DNA of 30,303 nt. Origin: Ilumatobacteraceae bacterium. Its GTDB lineage: Bacteria > Actinomycetota > Acidimicrobiia > Acidimicrobiales > Ilumatobacteraceae. Every line of letters starts with the position of its first letter. Position 1 is the first letter of the stretch. The translations under genes were made by a program, and so were the position numbers. Of the stretch, positions 14,891 through 22,985 are shown one piece after another. Location of the stretch: contig JANQZQ010000057.1 in the NCBI GenBank assembly GCA_030728545.1, positions 1 through 30,303 on the forward strand. The letters are read 5' to 3'. The notes under the pieces are model-generated. The model made no database searches and had not been told where the DNA came from. It saw nothing but the letters and a program-made list of their open reading frames with translations.

Positions 14891-17056
14891 TTAATCGGCC
14901 AGGCCACGATGCCGCGCGTACGAGTAGGCATGACCAAGTGCGCGCACCGCACGCGGGCCGCTCGCGTAGCACATGCCACCCAGTTTGCGCACCGTGCGCG
15001 GGCCTGCGTTTTGTGGGTCGGCTACCGCAAGCTCGGTCGCAATCAAGATTGGTTTGCCAGTCGATTGCGCCAACTCGTGGGCAGCTGTAGCAAATCGTTC
15101 GTCTTGCCGCTCGTGGTATTCCACGATGCGCGCCAAGCCGTGCTCGGGATGAAACTCACCTTCGCGCATCAGTCGTGCCTGGTTGGCCTGAATGCCGATG
15201 CCCAAATACACCACTGCATCCACGCTTGAAGAGGATGCCAGCACTTCCAGCACCAGCGGGATGGTGTCACGGGTTTCGCCGCCTGCGCAATCAACGGGGT
15301 TATTGCGCGACCACCGAGCAACTAGCAAGTCATCTAGTTGTGCCATCACATCGTCGGGCAATTCCGCTAGTTGCAAGATTCCATCGAGGCTCAGTGCATC
15401 TGCGGTCACGACACCCCAGCCACCAGCAGTCGTGAGAATTGCCACCCTGTTGCCTCGTGGCAGCGGTGATGTCGCAAAGAATGCTGCGGCGTCGAAAGCC
15501 TCTTCTACCCCCGCAGCACGCACAACGCCCAGCTGGCGACACAGCCCCGAGAACACATCGTCGTTCGATGCCAAGGCGCCCGTGTGGCTTGATGCGGCGC
15601 GAGCGCCTTCGGCAGACGCCCCACCCTTGAGCAACACGACGGGCTTGCGAGCTACGGCAAGTTCTAGCGCAGTGCGCAATCGTTGACCATCGGTTACACC
15701 TTCGATGTAGCTCAGAACGGTGGCCGTGGCCGCATCACGTGACAACCACTCGATGTAGTCGGCTACGTCGACAGCGGCGGCATTACCCGCTGACACCGCA
15801 CGGGCCACACCCACCCCAGTAGACCGAGCCAAGTTCATGAAACTCGAAACAAAGTTGCCGCTTTGGCTGGCAATCGAAATCGCGCCGGCGGGTGGATACG
15901 GTGCCACGATTTGCGCACACAGCGAACTCGGGGTGCTCACGACACCCTGGCCGTTCGGCCCAGCTAGCAACACGTTGACAGCCTTTGCCGTCTCAACAAG
16001 TTGCAGTTCGGCTGCCCGACCACTATCACCGGCTTCGCCGTAACCCGCCGAGGTAATGAAAGCCGCCCCTATGCCACGAGCTGCGCAGTCTTTGAGCAAC
16101 TGCTCATTCGCACTGGCCGGTGTGCAGAAAAATGCCAAATCAAATTCACCGGCAGGAAGCTCGCTAACCGACTCCACTGTTTGGATGCCGAGCACTGTTT
16201 CACGCGCCAAGTTGGTGGCAGCAACCCGACCGCGGTAACCACTGGCCAACAAATTGTGTAAGGAAACAAAACCAAACTTGCCGGGGTGGGTAGAGGCACC
16301 CAGCACCACTACCCCACGCGGCTCGAACAGCGCACGAAAGCCTGCGTCGGCATGGCGCGGAAAAACTGGAGTCGCCGTTGGTGCTTCTGAGGCTTGATTG
16401 TCAGTGTGTACTTCGATGAGCGCATCAACCGCAATCGGCTCGCCTTGCGGAGTAACGATCACAGGATTGATATCAATTGACGCAATGTCACTGCGCTCAA
16501 TGGCGGTTTGTGCAACCGCATCGATAGTGCGCCAGAGTGCGTCACGGTCCAACGGTTGTTGGCCACGAAACGCACCTAGTAGCGAAGTTGCAGAGAGCGA
16601 GTCGAGCATGTCGTCGAGATCTGCGCGCACCAGCGGCGCTACGCGCATCTGTACATCATTAACTGCTTCGGCACTTACCCCGCCTATGCCCACAACAATG
16701 ACCACACCAAATAGTGGATCGCGCACCATTCCTACCAACAACTCGCGTGAGCCGCTCACATGTTGAGCAACAAGCAGACCAACTTCGCCGTCATCAGCCC
16801 GACGCAGCGCCAAGAGGTCCTGCGCCGCTTGTTGCACCGCACTTGCGTCACCAAGACCGACGCGCACCAGGCCACGTTCGCTCTTGTGTGCCAGGCGTTC
16901 ACCTACCAACTTGACCACTACAGGAAACCCAAAGCGCTGAGCCGCTGCAACTGCCTGTTGGGCGTCTGGCACGATTGCTTCGCCGGCAAACGACGCACCA
17001 CGAGTCGCTAGAACTTGCTTGGATTCGTGCTCGCTCAGTGTGCGCAAGTCAACCAC
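14891..17056 (-). CDS. ADP-forming acyl-CoA (acetate--CoA) synthetase, fused beta-alpha
   Basis: A 721-residue fused NDP-forming acyl-CoA synthetase that interconverts acyl-CoA, ADP and phosphate with acid, ATP and CoA. An N-terminal ATP-grasp half (about 8-218: PVVVKLVGERLAHKSERG, SIDINPVIV) is followed by a CoA-binding Rossmann domain (PRGVVVLGASTHPGKFG, about 246-375) and the succinyl-CoA-ligase-like domains with SSHTGALA, whose His (about 491) is the phosphorylated residue. This beta-then-alpha order is the reverse of the commoner alpha-beta fusions. The acid substrate cannot be told. The GTG at 17056 avoids overlap with the divergent gene and has TACCGT 8 nt upstream; a TTG at 17131 is the alternative. 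Confidence 0.9.
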   Translation of the reverse strand: MVDLRTLSEHESKQVLATRGASFAGEAIVPDAQQAVAAAQRFGFPVVVKLVGERLAHKSERGLVRVGLGDASAVQQAAQDLLALRRADDGEVGLLVAQHVSGSRELLVGMVRDPLFGVVIVVGIGGVSAEAVNDVQMRVAPLVRADLDDMLDSLSATSLLGAFRGQQPLDRDALWRTIDAVAQTAIERSDIASIDINPVIVTPQGEPIAVDALIEVHTDNQASEAPTATPVFPRHADAGFRALFEPRGVVVLGASTHPGKFGFVSLHNLLASGYRGRVAATNLARETVLGIQTVESVSELPAGEFDLAFFCTPASANEQLLKDCAARGIGAAFITSAGYGEAGDSGRAAELQLVETAKAVNVLLAGPNGQGVVSTPSSLCAQIVAPYPPAGAISIASQSGNFVSSFMNLARSTGVGVARAVSAGNAAAVDVADYIEWLSRDAATATVLSYIEGVTDGQRLRTALELAVARKPVVLLKGGASAEGARAASSHTGALASNDDVFSGLCRQLGVVRAAGVEEAFDAAAFFATSPLPRGNRVAILTTAGGWGVVTADALSLDGILQLAELPDDVMAQLDDLLVARWSRNNPVDCAGGETRDTIPLVLEVLASSSSVDAVVYLGIGIQANQARLMREGEFHPEHGLARIVEYHERQDERFATAAHELAQSTGKPILIATELAVADPQNAGPRTVRKLGGMCYASGPRAVRALGHAYSYARHRGLAD

Positions 17057-17064
17057 GGCTTCCA

Positions 17065-17070
17065 ACGGTA
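17065..17070 (-). promoter_or_regulatory. candidate -10 hexamer for the acyl-CoA synthetase
   Basis: Minus-strand TACCGT lies 8 nt before the GTG at 17056. It shares two bases with the opposite-strand TAGTGT serving the divergent gene. Confidence 0.4.
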
Positions 17071-17074
17071 GTGT
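17069..17074 (+). promoter_or_regulatory. candidate -10 hexamer for the 148-residue unknown gene
   Basis: Plus-strand TAGTGT lies 9 nt before the ATG at 17084, with no Shine-Dalgarno sequence. Confidence 0.4.
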
Positions 17075-17083
17075 TCCAGCCTC

Positions 17084-17530
17084 ATGCACATCGTTGCAGC
17101 ACTTTTCGTCGATGATTTTTCCATGCGTCAAGTGGAGGGCCCCTCAACGAGGCTTGACCTCAAAGGTGTGTATTTCTCTCAAGTGGCACCACAACCGCTG
17201 CCGTGCACGTTGTCGCCGCACCTGGTGGTACTGATCTATCGCCCAGCAGAGAGCAAAGGTGACGGCGTGCTGCAGGTGGTGTTTCATCCGCCGGGGGTTG
17301 CACCAGACGTGTCATCTGGCTTGTCGTCCGGAGCGACTACAGAAGGCACGCCTCCTATGGCCCAACATGCCAGCCCGTTCACCGTTGAGCCTGGCAAATT
17401 CACCTATCGCCTGGTGCGCGCCGAACTGCCCATTACTGAATTCGGTCAGGTAATCGCCCACAGTCGAATCGATAAAGGTCCATGGCTCGCAGTGCCGCTT
17501 ACGATCTTGCCGCCGGTCGCCACAAGTTGA
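17084..17530 (+). CDS. conserved-looking hypothetical protein
   Basis: A 148-residue soluble protein with no signal peptide or membrane helix. The N-terminus (IVAALFVDDF, then LDLKGVYFSQV) followed by VVLIYRP and GVLQVVFHPPG reads as a beta-sandwich-like fold. It recalls proteins of the DUF6941 type, which begin with a similar short strand and a Gly-rich turn, but I am not sure of this. A flexible Ser/Gly/Pro stretch (about residues 75-95) splits the two halves. It is divergent from the acyl-CoA synthetase by 27 nt and 74 nt upstream of transketolase. No function can be given. Confidence 0.75.
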   Translation: MHIVAALFVDDFSMRQVEGPSTRLDLKGVYFSQVAPQPLPCTLSPHLVVLIYRPAESKGDGVLQVVFHPPGVAPDVSSGLSSGATTEGTPPMAQHASPFTVEPGKFTYRLVRAELPITEFGQVIAHSRIDKGPWLAVPLTILPPVATS

Positions 17531-17590
17531 GCGTGATCAGCCGAAACAAGTAGCAAACAGCGAAGTTCGGCGTAGCCCTCGCTGGGCAAC

Positions 17591-17596
17591 TATCGT
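17591..17596 (+). promoter_or_regulatory. candidate -10 hexamer for tkt-tal
   Basis: TATCGT is placed 8 nt before the GTG of transketolase. The sequence up to the start codon (TATCGT-N4-AGCC-GTG) nearly repeats that of the ferredoxin gene, and no ribosome binding site is visible. Confidence 0.45.
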
Positions 17597-17604
17597 CATC
17601 AGCC

Positions 17605-19581
17605 GTGGCGATTCGTTTGACGAGCGAGCAGGATCGCTTGGCCGTCGCCATGATTCGCGGCTTGGCAATGGATGCGCCGCTGGCGGCCAAGAGTGGCCAT
17701 CAAGGCACGGCGATGGCGTTGGCCCCATTGGCCCACGTGTTGTACAGCCGCATCATGCAGCACGACCCAGCACACCCCGACTGGGCGAGCCGCGATCGAT
17801 TCATTTTGTCCAACGGTCATGCGTCGATTTTGCAATATGCAATGTTGTATCTCCATGGCTATGGGTTAGAGCTCGACGACCTTCGGGCGTTTCGCCAATG
17901 GGGTTCTGCCACGCCTGGTCACCCCGAGGCGGGTCACACAGCAGGAGTCGAAGTCACGACCGGCCCACTTGGTCAGGGGTTTGCCAACGCTGTCGGAATG
18001 GCTATCGCCGAGCGGCATCTGCGCGCTCGGTTTGGTGCCGATGCGCATAGTCACCACGTGTTTGTCATCGCTGGCGACGGCTGCTTTATGGAAGGCATCA
18101 GCCATGAAGCCGCATCGTTCGCAGGTCATCAGCAACTTGACCGGCTCGTCTGTATTTTTGACGACAACAAAGTCACGATTGACGGTGCAACATCACTTAC
18201 TTGCAGCGACGATGTGGCGCAACGTTTTACTGCCTATGGCTGGAACGTGGTCGAGGCTGGTGATATCGCCGACGATATGGATGCACTCGAGCGTGTGTTG
18301 ACCGCCGCCAAGGCGCACACCGGTTCACCCACATTGTTGATACTGCGTAGTCACATCGGCGCACCATCACCAGACTTCACCGATGCGCCCGAGGCCCATG
18401 GCAACCCATTCGGTGCAGCGCACGTGACGGCAACCAAACAGGTGATGGGTATTCCCGACGAACCGTTCTGGGTAGATGGGCCAACCGTTGCGGCAATACG
18501 AGCAGCGGCTCGTGAGCGTTGTGCGCCCGCACGTGACGCGAACCTCGCCGCCATCGCCAAATTGGACGCTGATCACACCGCACTGTGGAGCCAGATGTGG
18601 AGTCGTGTACCCAGCAACGAGTGGAAGTCAGCACCACCGTCGTTCGATGTCACAGCCAGCGTCGCCACACGCGTTGCAGTGCAGAAGTCAATCGATGCTT
18701 CGCGCGATGACGTTCCAGGTTTGCTCGTGGGCAGCGCTGACCTCACCGGCAACACCGGGGCCAAATTGTCGAGTGCCACTGCCCTATCCGCCGAGAACCC
18801 AAGTGGCCAACAGATTTATTACGGCATTCGCGAACACGCCATGGGCGCTATCGCCGTGGGGATGGCACTGCATGGTGGTGTTGTGCCAGCTGTTGGAACA
18901 TTCTTCGTATTCGCCGACTACATGCGCCCCGCACTGCGCTTGGCGGCGTTGTCACAGGCTCGCGTGATTTTCATTTTTTCTCACGACTCGGTCGGGGTCG
19001 GCGAAGACGGCCCCACTCATCAACCCGTCGAACAGCTGGCGTCGCTGCGGGTGATTCCGGGGTTACGTGTGGTGCGGCCCGCCGACGCAAATGAAACAGC
19101 CCAGGCTTGGCGCAATGCCTGCGATCACTCCGGGCCAACTGCCCTCATTTTGTCGCGTCAAAACACAGCGATTGTGACCAACGGAATGGCAGTGGATCGC
19201 GGCGGTGCCGTGGTGCGCGATACCGATGCTGCGCCAAAACTTATCTTGATTGCCACTGGCACCGAAGTTGCTCTTGCCGTCGAAGCTGCCGCAGCACTCG
19301 CTCAAAATGACATTGCAGTTCGTGTGGTGTCGATGCCCTGCCCAGAGTTGTTTGCCGGGCAAGACCCCACATACCGAGCCCACGTGCTGCCGATCGGTGT
19401 GCCAGTGTTGGCAGTTGAAGCAGGCAGCACATTCGGCTGGAGCACGTTTGCTGACGATGCCATCGGTATCGATCGCTTCGGGGCTAGTGCGCCGGGCAAC
19501 GTCGCGCTAACTCGACTGGGTATTTCGGTAGACAATGTGGTGGCTCGAGCCAAGGATCTGCTCGACGCGTTCGGGGTGTAG
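17605..19581 (+). CDS. tkt: transketolase
   Basis: A 658-residue thiamine-diphosphate enzyme that moves two-carbon units between sugar phosphates in the non-oxidative pentose phosphate pathway. Visible are SGHQGTAMALAPLAHVLY with the substrate His (His32), NGHAS (His72), GHPE, the cofactor motif beginning GDGCFMEG (157) and ending in DDNKVTIDG, and the catalytic Glu in GIREHAMG. The middle Pyr domain has FFVFADYMRPALRLAAL and HDSVGVGEDGPTHQPVEQLASLR. It starts at a GTG with no Shine-Dalgarno. Transaldolase follows 2 nt after the stop, so the two form an operon. Confidence 0.97.
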   Translation: MAIRLTSEQDRLAVAMIRGLAMDAPLAAKSGHQGTAMALAPLAHVLYSRIMQHDPAHPDWASRDRFILSNGHASILQYAMLYLHGYGLELDDLRAFRQWGSATPGHPEAGHTAGVEVTTGPLGQGFANAVGMAIAERHLRARFGADAHSHHVFVIAGDGCFMEGISHEAASFAGHQQLDRLVCIFDDNKVTIDGATSLTCSDDVAQRFTAYGWNVVEAGDIADDMDALERVLTAAKAHTGSPTLLILRSHIGAPSPDFTDAPEAHGNPFGAAHVTATKQVMGIPDEPFWVDGPTVAAIRAAARERCAPARDANLAAIAKLDADHTALWSQMWSRVPSNEWKSAPPSFDVTASVATRVAVQKSIDASRDDVPGLLVGSADLTGNTGAKLSSATALSAENPSGQQIYYGIREHAMGAIAVGMALHGGVVPAVGTFFVFADYMRPALRLAALSQARVIFIFSHDSVGVGEDGPTHQPVEQLASLRVIPGLRVVRPADANETAQAWRNACDHSGPTALILSRQNTAIVTNGMAVDRGGAVVRDTDAAPKLILIATGTEVALAVEAAAALAQNDIAVRVVSMPCPELFAGQDPTYRAHVLPIGVPVLAVEAGSTFGWSTFADDAIGIDRFGASAPGNVALTRLGISVDNVVARAKDLLDAFGV

Positions 19582-19583
19582 CG

Positions 19584-20693
19584 ATGGGCTTATTGCATCG
19601 TCTGCACAGTGAAGGCGGCCAGAGCCCGTGGCTTGACAATTTGCGTCGCGGGTGGATCACCAGCGGGCAACTGGCAGCCATGCGTGATCGTGGCGTACGT
19701 GGTCTCACCAGCAATCCGACGATTTTTCAAAAGGCAATTCAAGGCTCGGCGGATTACGACACCCAGTTCACCGAACTCGTACGCGACGGCGCCTCGCCTC
19801 ATGATGCGTATTGGGAACTCGTACTGCGCGACATCGACTCGGCACTCGACGTGTTTGCGCCCGTGTATGCAGATTCAGGCGGCACTGACGGCTTCGTAAG
19901 CGTCGAGGTTGATCCGAGCCTGGCCGACGATGCAGCTGGCACACTGCAAGCGGCACGGTCACTGCACGAGCGCATCTCACGGCTCAATGTCATGATCAAG
20001 ATTCCAGCCACGCCGGCTGGCCTTCCCGCTATTCGCACGATGATTGCAGAAGGTCGCAGTGTGAACGTGACCCTCATATTTAGCCTCGAGCGTTACGGCG
20101 CAGTACTCGAGGCCTATGTGGCTGGTCTCGAAGACCGCTTGGCCAGTGGTGTGCAGAACTTGTCGGTTACTGCCAGCGTGGGAAGTTTCTTTATCTCGCG
20201 GGTTGACACCGAAGTTGATCGTCGCCTGAGCGAGATCGGCTCGGATGCAGCCCTGGCGTTGTGCGGCCAGGCAGCCGTTGCTCAGGCCCGCCTGGCGTAC
20301 CAGATGTTTTGCAACACCTTCAGCGGCCCTCGCTGGAACAAGCTGGCCGCTGCGGGTGCACAAATGCAACGTCCGCTGTGGGCTTCAACATCAACCAAAA
20401 ACCCGGCTTACCGCGACACGTTGTATGTCGATGAACTCATTGGTCCGCACACGGTAAACACGCTTCCCGACGCCACGCTTGAAGCGTTCGACGACCACGG
20501 ACGCATTGCGCGCACACTCGATGCTGACATCGCACAAGCCAAGCACGTCTGGCAAGCCATTGCCGACATCGGCGTTGACCACGCTGCAGTGGCAGCACAG
20601 CTCGAACGCGAAGGGGTGAGCTCGTTTCAAAAGAGCTTCGATGAGTTGTTGGCGGCCTTGGCCACCAAAGCTGCTGCTCTACGCCTCAGTTGA
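19584..20693 (+). CDS. tal: transaldolase
   Basis: A 369-residue TIM-barrel enzyme that transfers a dihydroxyacetone unit between sugar phosphates, partner of transketolase. Conserved segments are GLTSNPTIF (41-48), the Schiff-base Lys in NVMIKIPAT (Lys139), SVNVTLIFS and TASVGSFFISRVD. The length and the C-terminal ARTLDADIAQAKHVW region match the longer actinobacterial type. The ATG lies 2 nt after the tkt stop. The end overlaps the convergent 66-residue gene by 15 nt. The usual actinobacterial followers (zwf, opcA, pgl) are absent. Confidence 0.96.
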   Translation: MGLLHRLHSEGGQSPWLDNLRRGWITSGQLAAMRDRGVRGLTSNPTIFQKAIQGSADYDTQFTELVRDGASPHDAYWELVLRDIDSALDVFAPVYADSGGTDGFVSVEVDPSLADDAAGTLQAARSLHERISRLNVMIKIPATPAGLPAIRTMIAEGRSVNVTLIFSLERYGAVLEAYVAGLEDRLASGVQNLSVTASVGSFFISRVDTEVDRRLSEIGSDAALALCGQAAVAQARLAYQMFCNTFSGPRWNKLAAAGAQMQRPLWASTSTKNPAYRDTLYVDELIGPHTVNTLPDATLEAFDDHGRIARTLDADIAQAKHVWQAIADIGVDHAAVAAQLEREGVSSFQKSFDELLAALATKAAALRLS

Positions 20694-20879
20694 CGGCATT
20701 CGCTCAAGCAGGTTGATTGCTTTTTCCACTGCTCGCCGTGCCTGGGTCAGTGCCCGCTCGGCATCCGGACGTTTAGTTTCGCCGGCCCGTGAGGCTTCGC
20801 TCAACACGCTGAGCGCGCGATCAGCAATATCTTCAGATGCCGAACGTAACCGCTCGATGATGTCGTCTAAGTCCGCCAT
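20679..20879 (-). CDS. small helical protein downstream of typA, unknown function
   Basis: 66 residues, almost entirely charged alpha helix (MADLDDIIERLRSASEDIADRAL, then AERALTQARRAVEKAINLLERM), with no membrane segment or Cys. The pattern suggests a two-helix coiled coil. It starts at the ATG at 20879, 9 nt after the typA stop, so it is probably the last gene of that transcript. A weak GAG lies 8 nt upstream. It overlaps the end of tal on the other strand by 15 nt. I recognise no family. Confidence 0.7.
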   Translation of the reverse strand: MADLDDIIERLRSASEDIADRALSVLSEASRAGETKRPDAERALTQARRAVEKAINLLERMPSTEA

Positions 20880-20888
20880 GGTGCGGGC

Positions 20889-22721
20889 TCAGCCACCTTT
20901 TTTGCCGGCGCGACGCCGATCTTCAATACTCAACCAACGTTTACGAATGCGAATCGACTTGGGGGTTACTTCCACAAGCTCGTCATCGCCAATCCACTCG
21001 ATGGCTGTTTCCAGCGTGTGAATCACCGGTGCGGCAAGTTTGACACCATCGTCGTGACTGTGGGTACGAATGTTGTTCTTTTCTTTGGCGCGCACCGAGT
21101 TGACCACCATCTCTTCGCCACGAGCACACTCACCCACAACCATGCCTTCATACACCTCGTCGCCAGGCTCAACAAAGAGCGTGCCGCGCATCTGCAAGTT
21201 GTCGAGCGCATAGGCAGTTACAGGCCCGATGCGGTCGGCGATCATGGCGCCACCAAGACGGTGCGGCACGTCACCCGCCCACGGCTCGAAGCCAGCAAAG
21301 CTTTGGTGAATCAAAGCAGTGCCGCGGGTAACCGTTAACAGCAGTGAGCGGAAGCCGATCAGGCCACGCGATGGAGCCGAAAAGTGCATGATGGTGCGAC
21401 CCGAGTCGCCTGTGCGCATATCGACAATGCGACCACGACGTGGCGCTATCGCTTGTGTGACTGCCCCAACAAACTCATCGGGCACGTCAACGGTGCCTCG
21501 CTCGTATGGCTCGTGTGTTTTACCAGCGACTTCTTTGGTGATGACTTGAGGACGGCTCACTTGCATCTCATAGCCCTCACGGCGCATGTTCTCAATCAAT
21601 ACTGCGAGTTGCAATTCGCCACGACCGGCTACTTCAATGACGTCGGGTGAGTCGGTTTCGAATAAACGAATCGATACGTTGCCGAGAATTTCTCGATGTA
21701 GACGATCGCGCAAGTGGCGACTGGTCACATACGTGCCTTCGCGGCCCGAGAACGGCGACGAGTTGACCGCAAAGCTCATGCGCAGCACCGGCTCATCGAC
21801 TTCGAGGCGTGGCAGTGGCACGGGGTTTTCGACGTTGGCGATGGTGTCTCCGACGTTCACATCATCGATGCCAGCCAGGATGAACAAGTCGCCGGCCACA
21901 ATGGTGTCGACTTCCTTGCGGCTAATGCCGACGAACTGCGACAGATTGGAGATACGACGCTTCAGCACTGGTTGCGTATCGCCATCAGGCTTGCCTAGCA
22001 ACGCAATGGTTTCACCCTTGCGCAAGGTGCCGGCGTGTACGCGACCGATGCCGAGGCGACCGAGATAGTCGCTGGCGTCCAAGTTGGTCACCAGAGCCTG
22101 GAGCGGCGCGGTCGCGTCACCCTGAGGTGCTGGGATCGTGTCGAGAATTGCGTCGAGCAACGGCACCAAGTCGGCATCAGGGCCAGGCATGCCGACGCCT
22201 TTCATTGCCCTGCCCTCGCGGGCCACTGCCGAGATCACCGGAAAGTTCAAGTGGTGGTCGGCGTGAGCGAGATCCAAAAACAAGTGTTCAACATCGAGCA
22301 ACACTTCTTCAGGTCGCGCGTCGCTGCGATCCACCTTGTTGATCACCAGCACTACGGGCAAGTTGGCATTCAGTGCCTTTGACAAAACATAACGTGTTTG
22401 TGGCAGCGGGCCTTCGGCGGCATCCACCAAGAGCAGTACCCCGTCAACGAGCGCGAGTGCGCGTTCAACTTCTCCGCCAAAGTCGGCGTGTCCGGGTGTG
22501 TCGACCAAATTGATCTTGACGCCGCGCCACTCGATTGAAGCAGCTTTGGCCAAAATGGTGATGCCGCGTTCACGCTCTTGGTCGTTGGAGTCCATGACGC
22601 GTTCGACCAAGTTTTGGTGCGCAGCAAATGTTCCGGTCTGGCGCAGCAATTCATCCACCAAGGTGGTCTTGCCATGGTCGACGTGCGCGACGATCGCGAC
22701 GTTTCTAAAAAGATCGCTCAG
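20889..22721 (-). CDS. typA: translational GTPase TypA/BipA, with an apparent CTG start
   Basis: A 610-residue ribosome-binding GTPase of the EF-G/LepA class, linked in other bacteria to stress, cold growth and 50S assembly. Visible are G1 AHVDHGKTT, switch I RERGITI, G3 DTPGHAD, G4 NKVD, the EF-G-like domains, and the TypA C-terminal domain (SRGLIGFRSLLLTVTRGTAL, KEKNNIRTHSHDDGVKL). No ATG, GTG or TTG gives a complete G1 box: the first such codon is a TTG at 22661, after GKTT. After the in-frame stop upstream, the only near-cognate start is CTG at 22721. It gives a standard N-terminus (SDLFRNVAIVAHVDHGK), has AAGGG 8 nt upstream, and overlaps the preceding stop as CTGA. Confidence 0.93.
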   Translation of the reverse strand: MSDLFRNVAIVAHVDHGKTTLVDELLRQTGTFAAHQNLVERVMDSNDQERERGITILAKAASIEWRGVKINLVDTPGHADFGGEVERALALVDGVLLLVDAAEGPLPQTRYVLSKALNANLPVVLVINKVDRSDARPEEVLLDVEHLFLDLAHADHHLNFPVISAVAREGRAMKGVGMPGPDADLVPLLDAILDTIPAPQGDATAPLQALVTNLDASDYLGRLGIGRVHAGTLRKGETIALLGKPDGDTQPVLKRRISNLSQFVGISRKEVDTIVAGDLFILAGIDDVNVGDTIANVENPVPLPRLEVDEPVLRMSFAVNSSPFSGREGTYVTSRHLRDRLHREILGNVSIRLFETDSPDVIEVAGRGELQLAVLIENMRREGYEMQVSRPQVITKEVAGKTHEPYERGTVDVPDEFVGAVTQAIAPRRGRIVDMRTGDSGRTIMHFSAPSRGLIGFRSLLLTVTRGTALIHQSFAGFEPWAGDVPHRLGGAMIADRIGPVTAYALDNLQMRGTLFVEPGDEVYEGMVVGECARGEEMVVNSVRAKEKNNIRTHSHDDGVKLAAPVIHTLETAIEWIGDDELVEVTPKSIRIRKRWLSIEDRRRAGKKGG

Positions 22722-22915
22722 GTGGACGACCCTTCATCTTCGGCGATTTCGCCCTCGTCATCAAAGACCACGCCATACCGCTCGGCGATTGCCGCAAACT
22801 CGTCGGCCTCATTCTTTTCTGACTTCTGGGCTGCAATACCGAGGTCTTCAGCGGATGGGCCAGACTGCTTCAGACGGCGCGCTTCTTCAAACCGACGATG
22901 ACGTCCCTTTTTCAC
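22718..22915 (-). CDS. small charged protein coupled to typA, unknown function
   Basis: 65 residues with a basic N-terminal third (KKGRHRRFEEARRLKQ) and an acidic C-terminal half (FDDEGEIAEDEG), and no membrane segment. The basic end could bind RNA, but this is only a charge argument. It starts at the GTG at 22915, with GGAG 7 nt upstream inside a hairpin arm. Its stop overlaps the CTG of typA by 4 nt, so the two are probably translated together. I recognise no family. Confidence 0.75.
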   Translation of the reverse strand: MKKGRHRRFEEARRLKQSGPSAEDLGIAAQKSEKNEADEFAAIAERYGVVFDDEGEIAEDEGSST

Positions 22916-22920
22916 TTGGG

Positions 22921-22944
22921 GGCTCCGTTGTTACTGACGGAGCC
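22921..22944 (-). promoter_or_regulatory. hairpin that would mask the ribosome binding site of the typA operon
   Basis: A perfect 7-bp inverted repeat (GGCTCCG / CGGAGCC on the minus strand) has a 10-nt loop. Its 3' arm contains the GGAG Shine-Dalgarno of the 65-residue gene, whose GTG starts 5 nt past the hairpin. It could regulate translation of that gene and, by coupling, typA. It could instead be a T-less terminator for RNase D. Confidence 0.45.
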
Positions 22945-22985
22945 ACGAGGGACATCCGCCTAGGCGATGGACATTGGCTAATACT

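Noticed and set aside
17057..17145. TTG start of the acyl-CoA synthetase at 17131, with a GAGGGG upstream
   Set aside because: The G-rich stretch is part of a GAGGG-C-CCCTC palindrome inside the divergent gene's coding region, and the start would overlap that gene head-on by 48 nt.
17540..17571. Inverted repeat GCCGAA / TTCGGC after the 17084-17530 gene as a terminator
   Set aside because: Only a 6-bp stem with a 20-nt loop and no T tract; too weak to call.
22659..22661. TTG as the start of typA
   Set aside because: It falls inside the G1 motif, after GKTT, and would leave a GTPase without its P-loop. The frame upstream codes the missing part up to a CTG.
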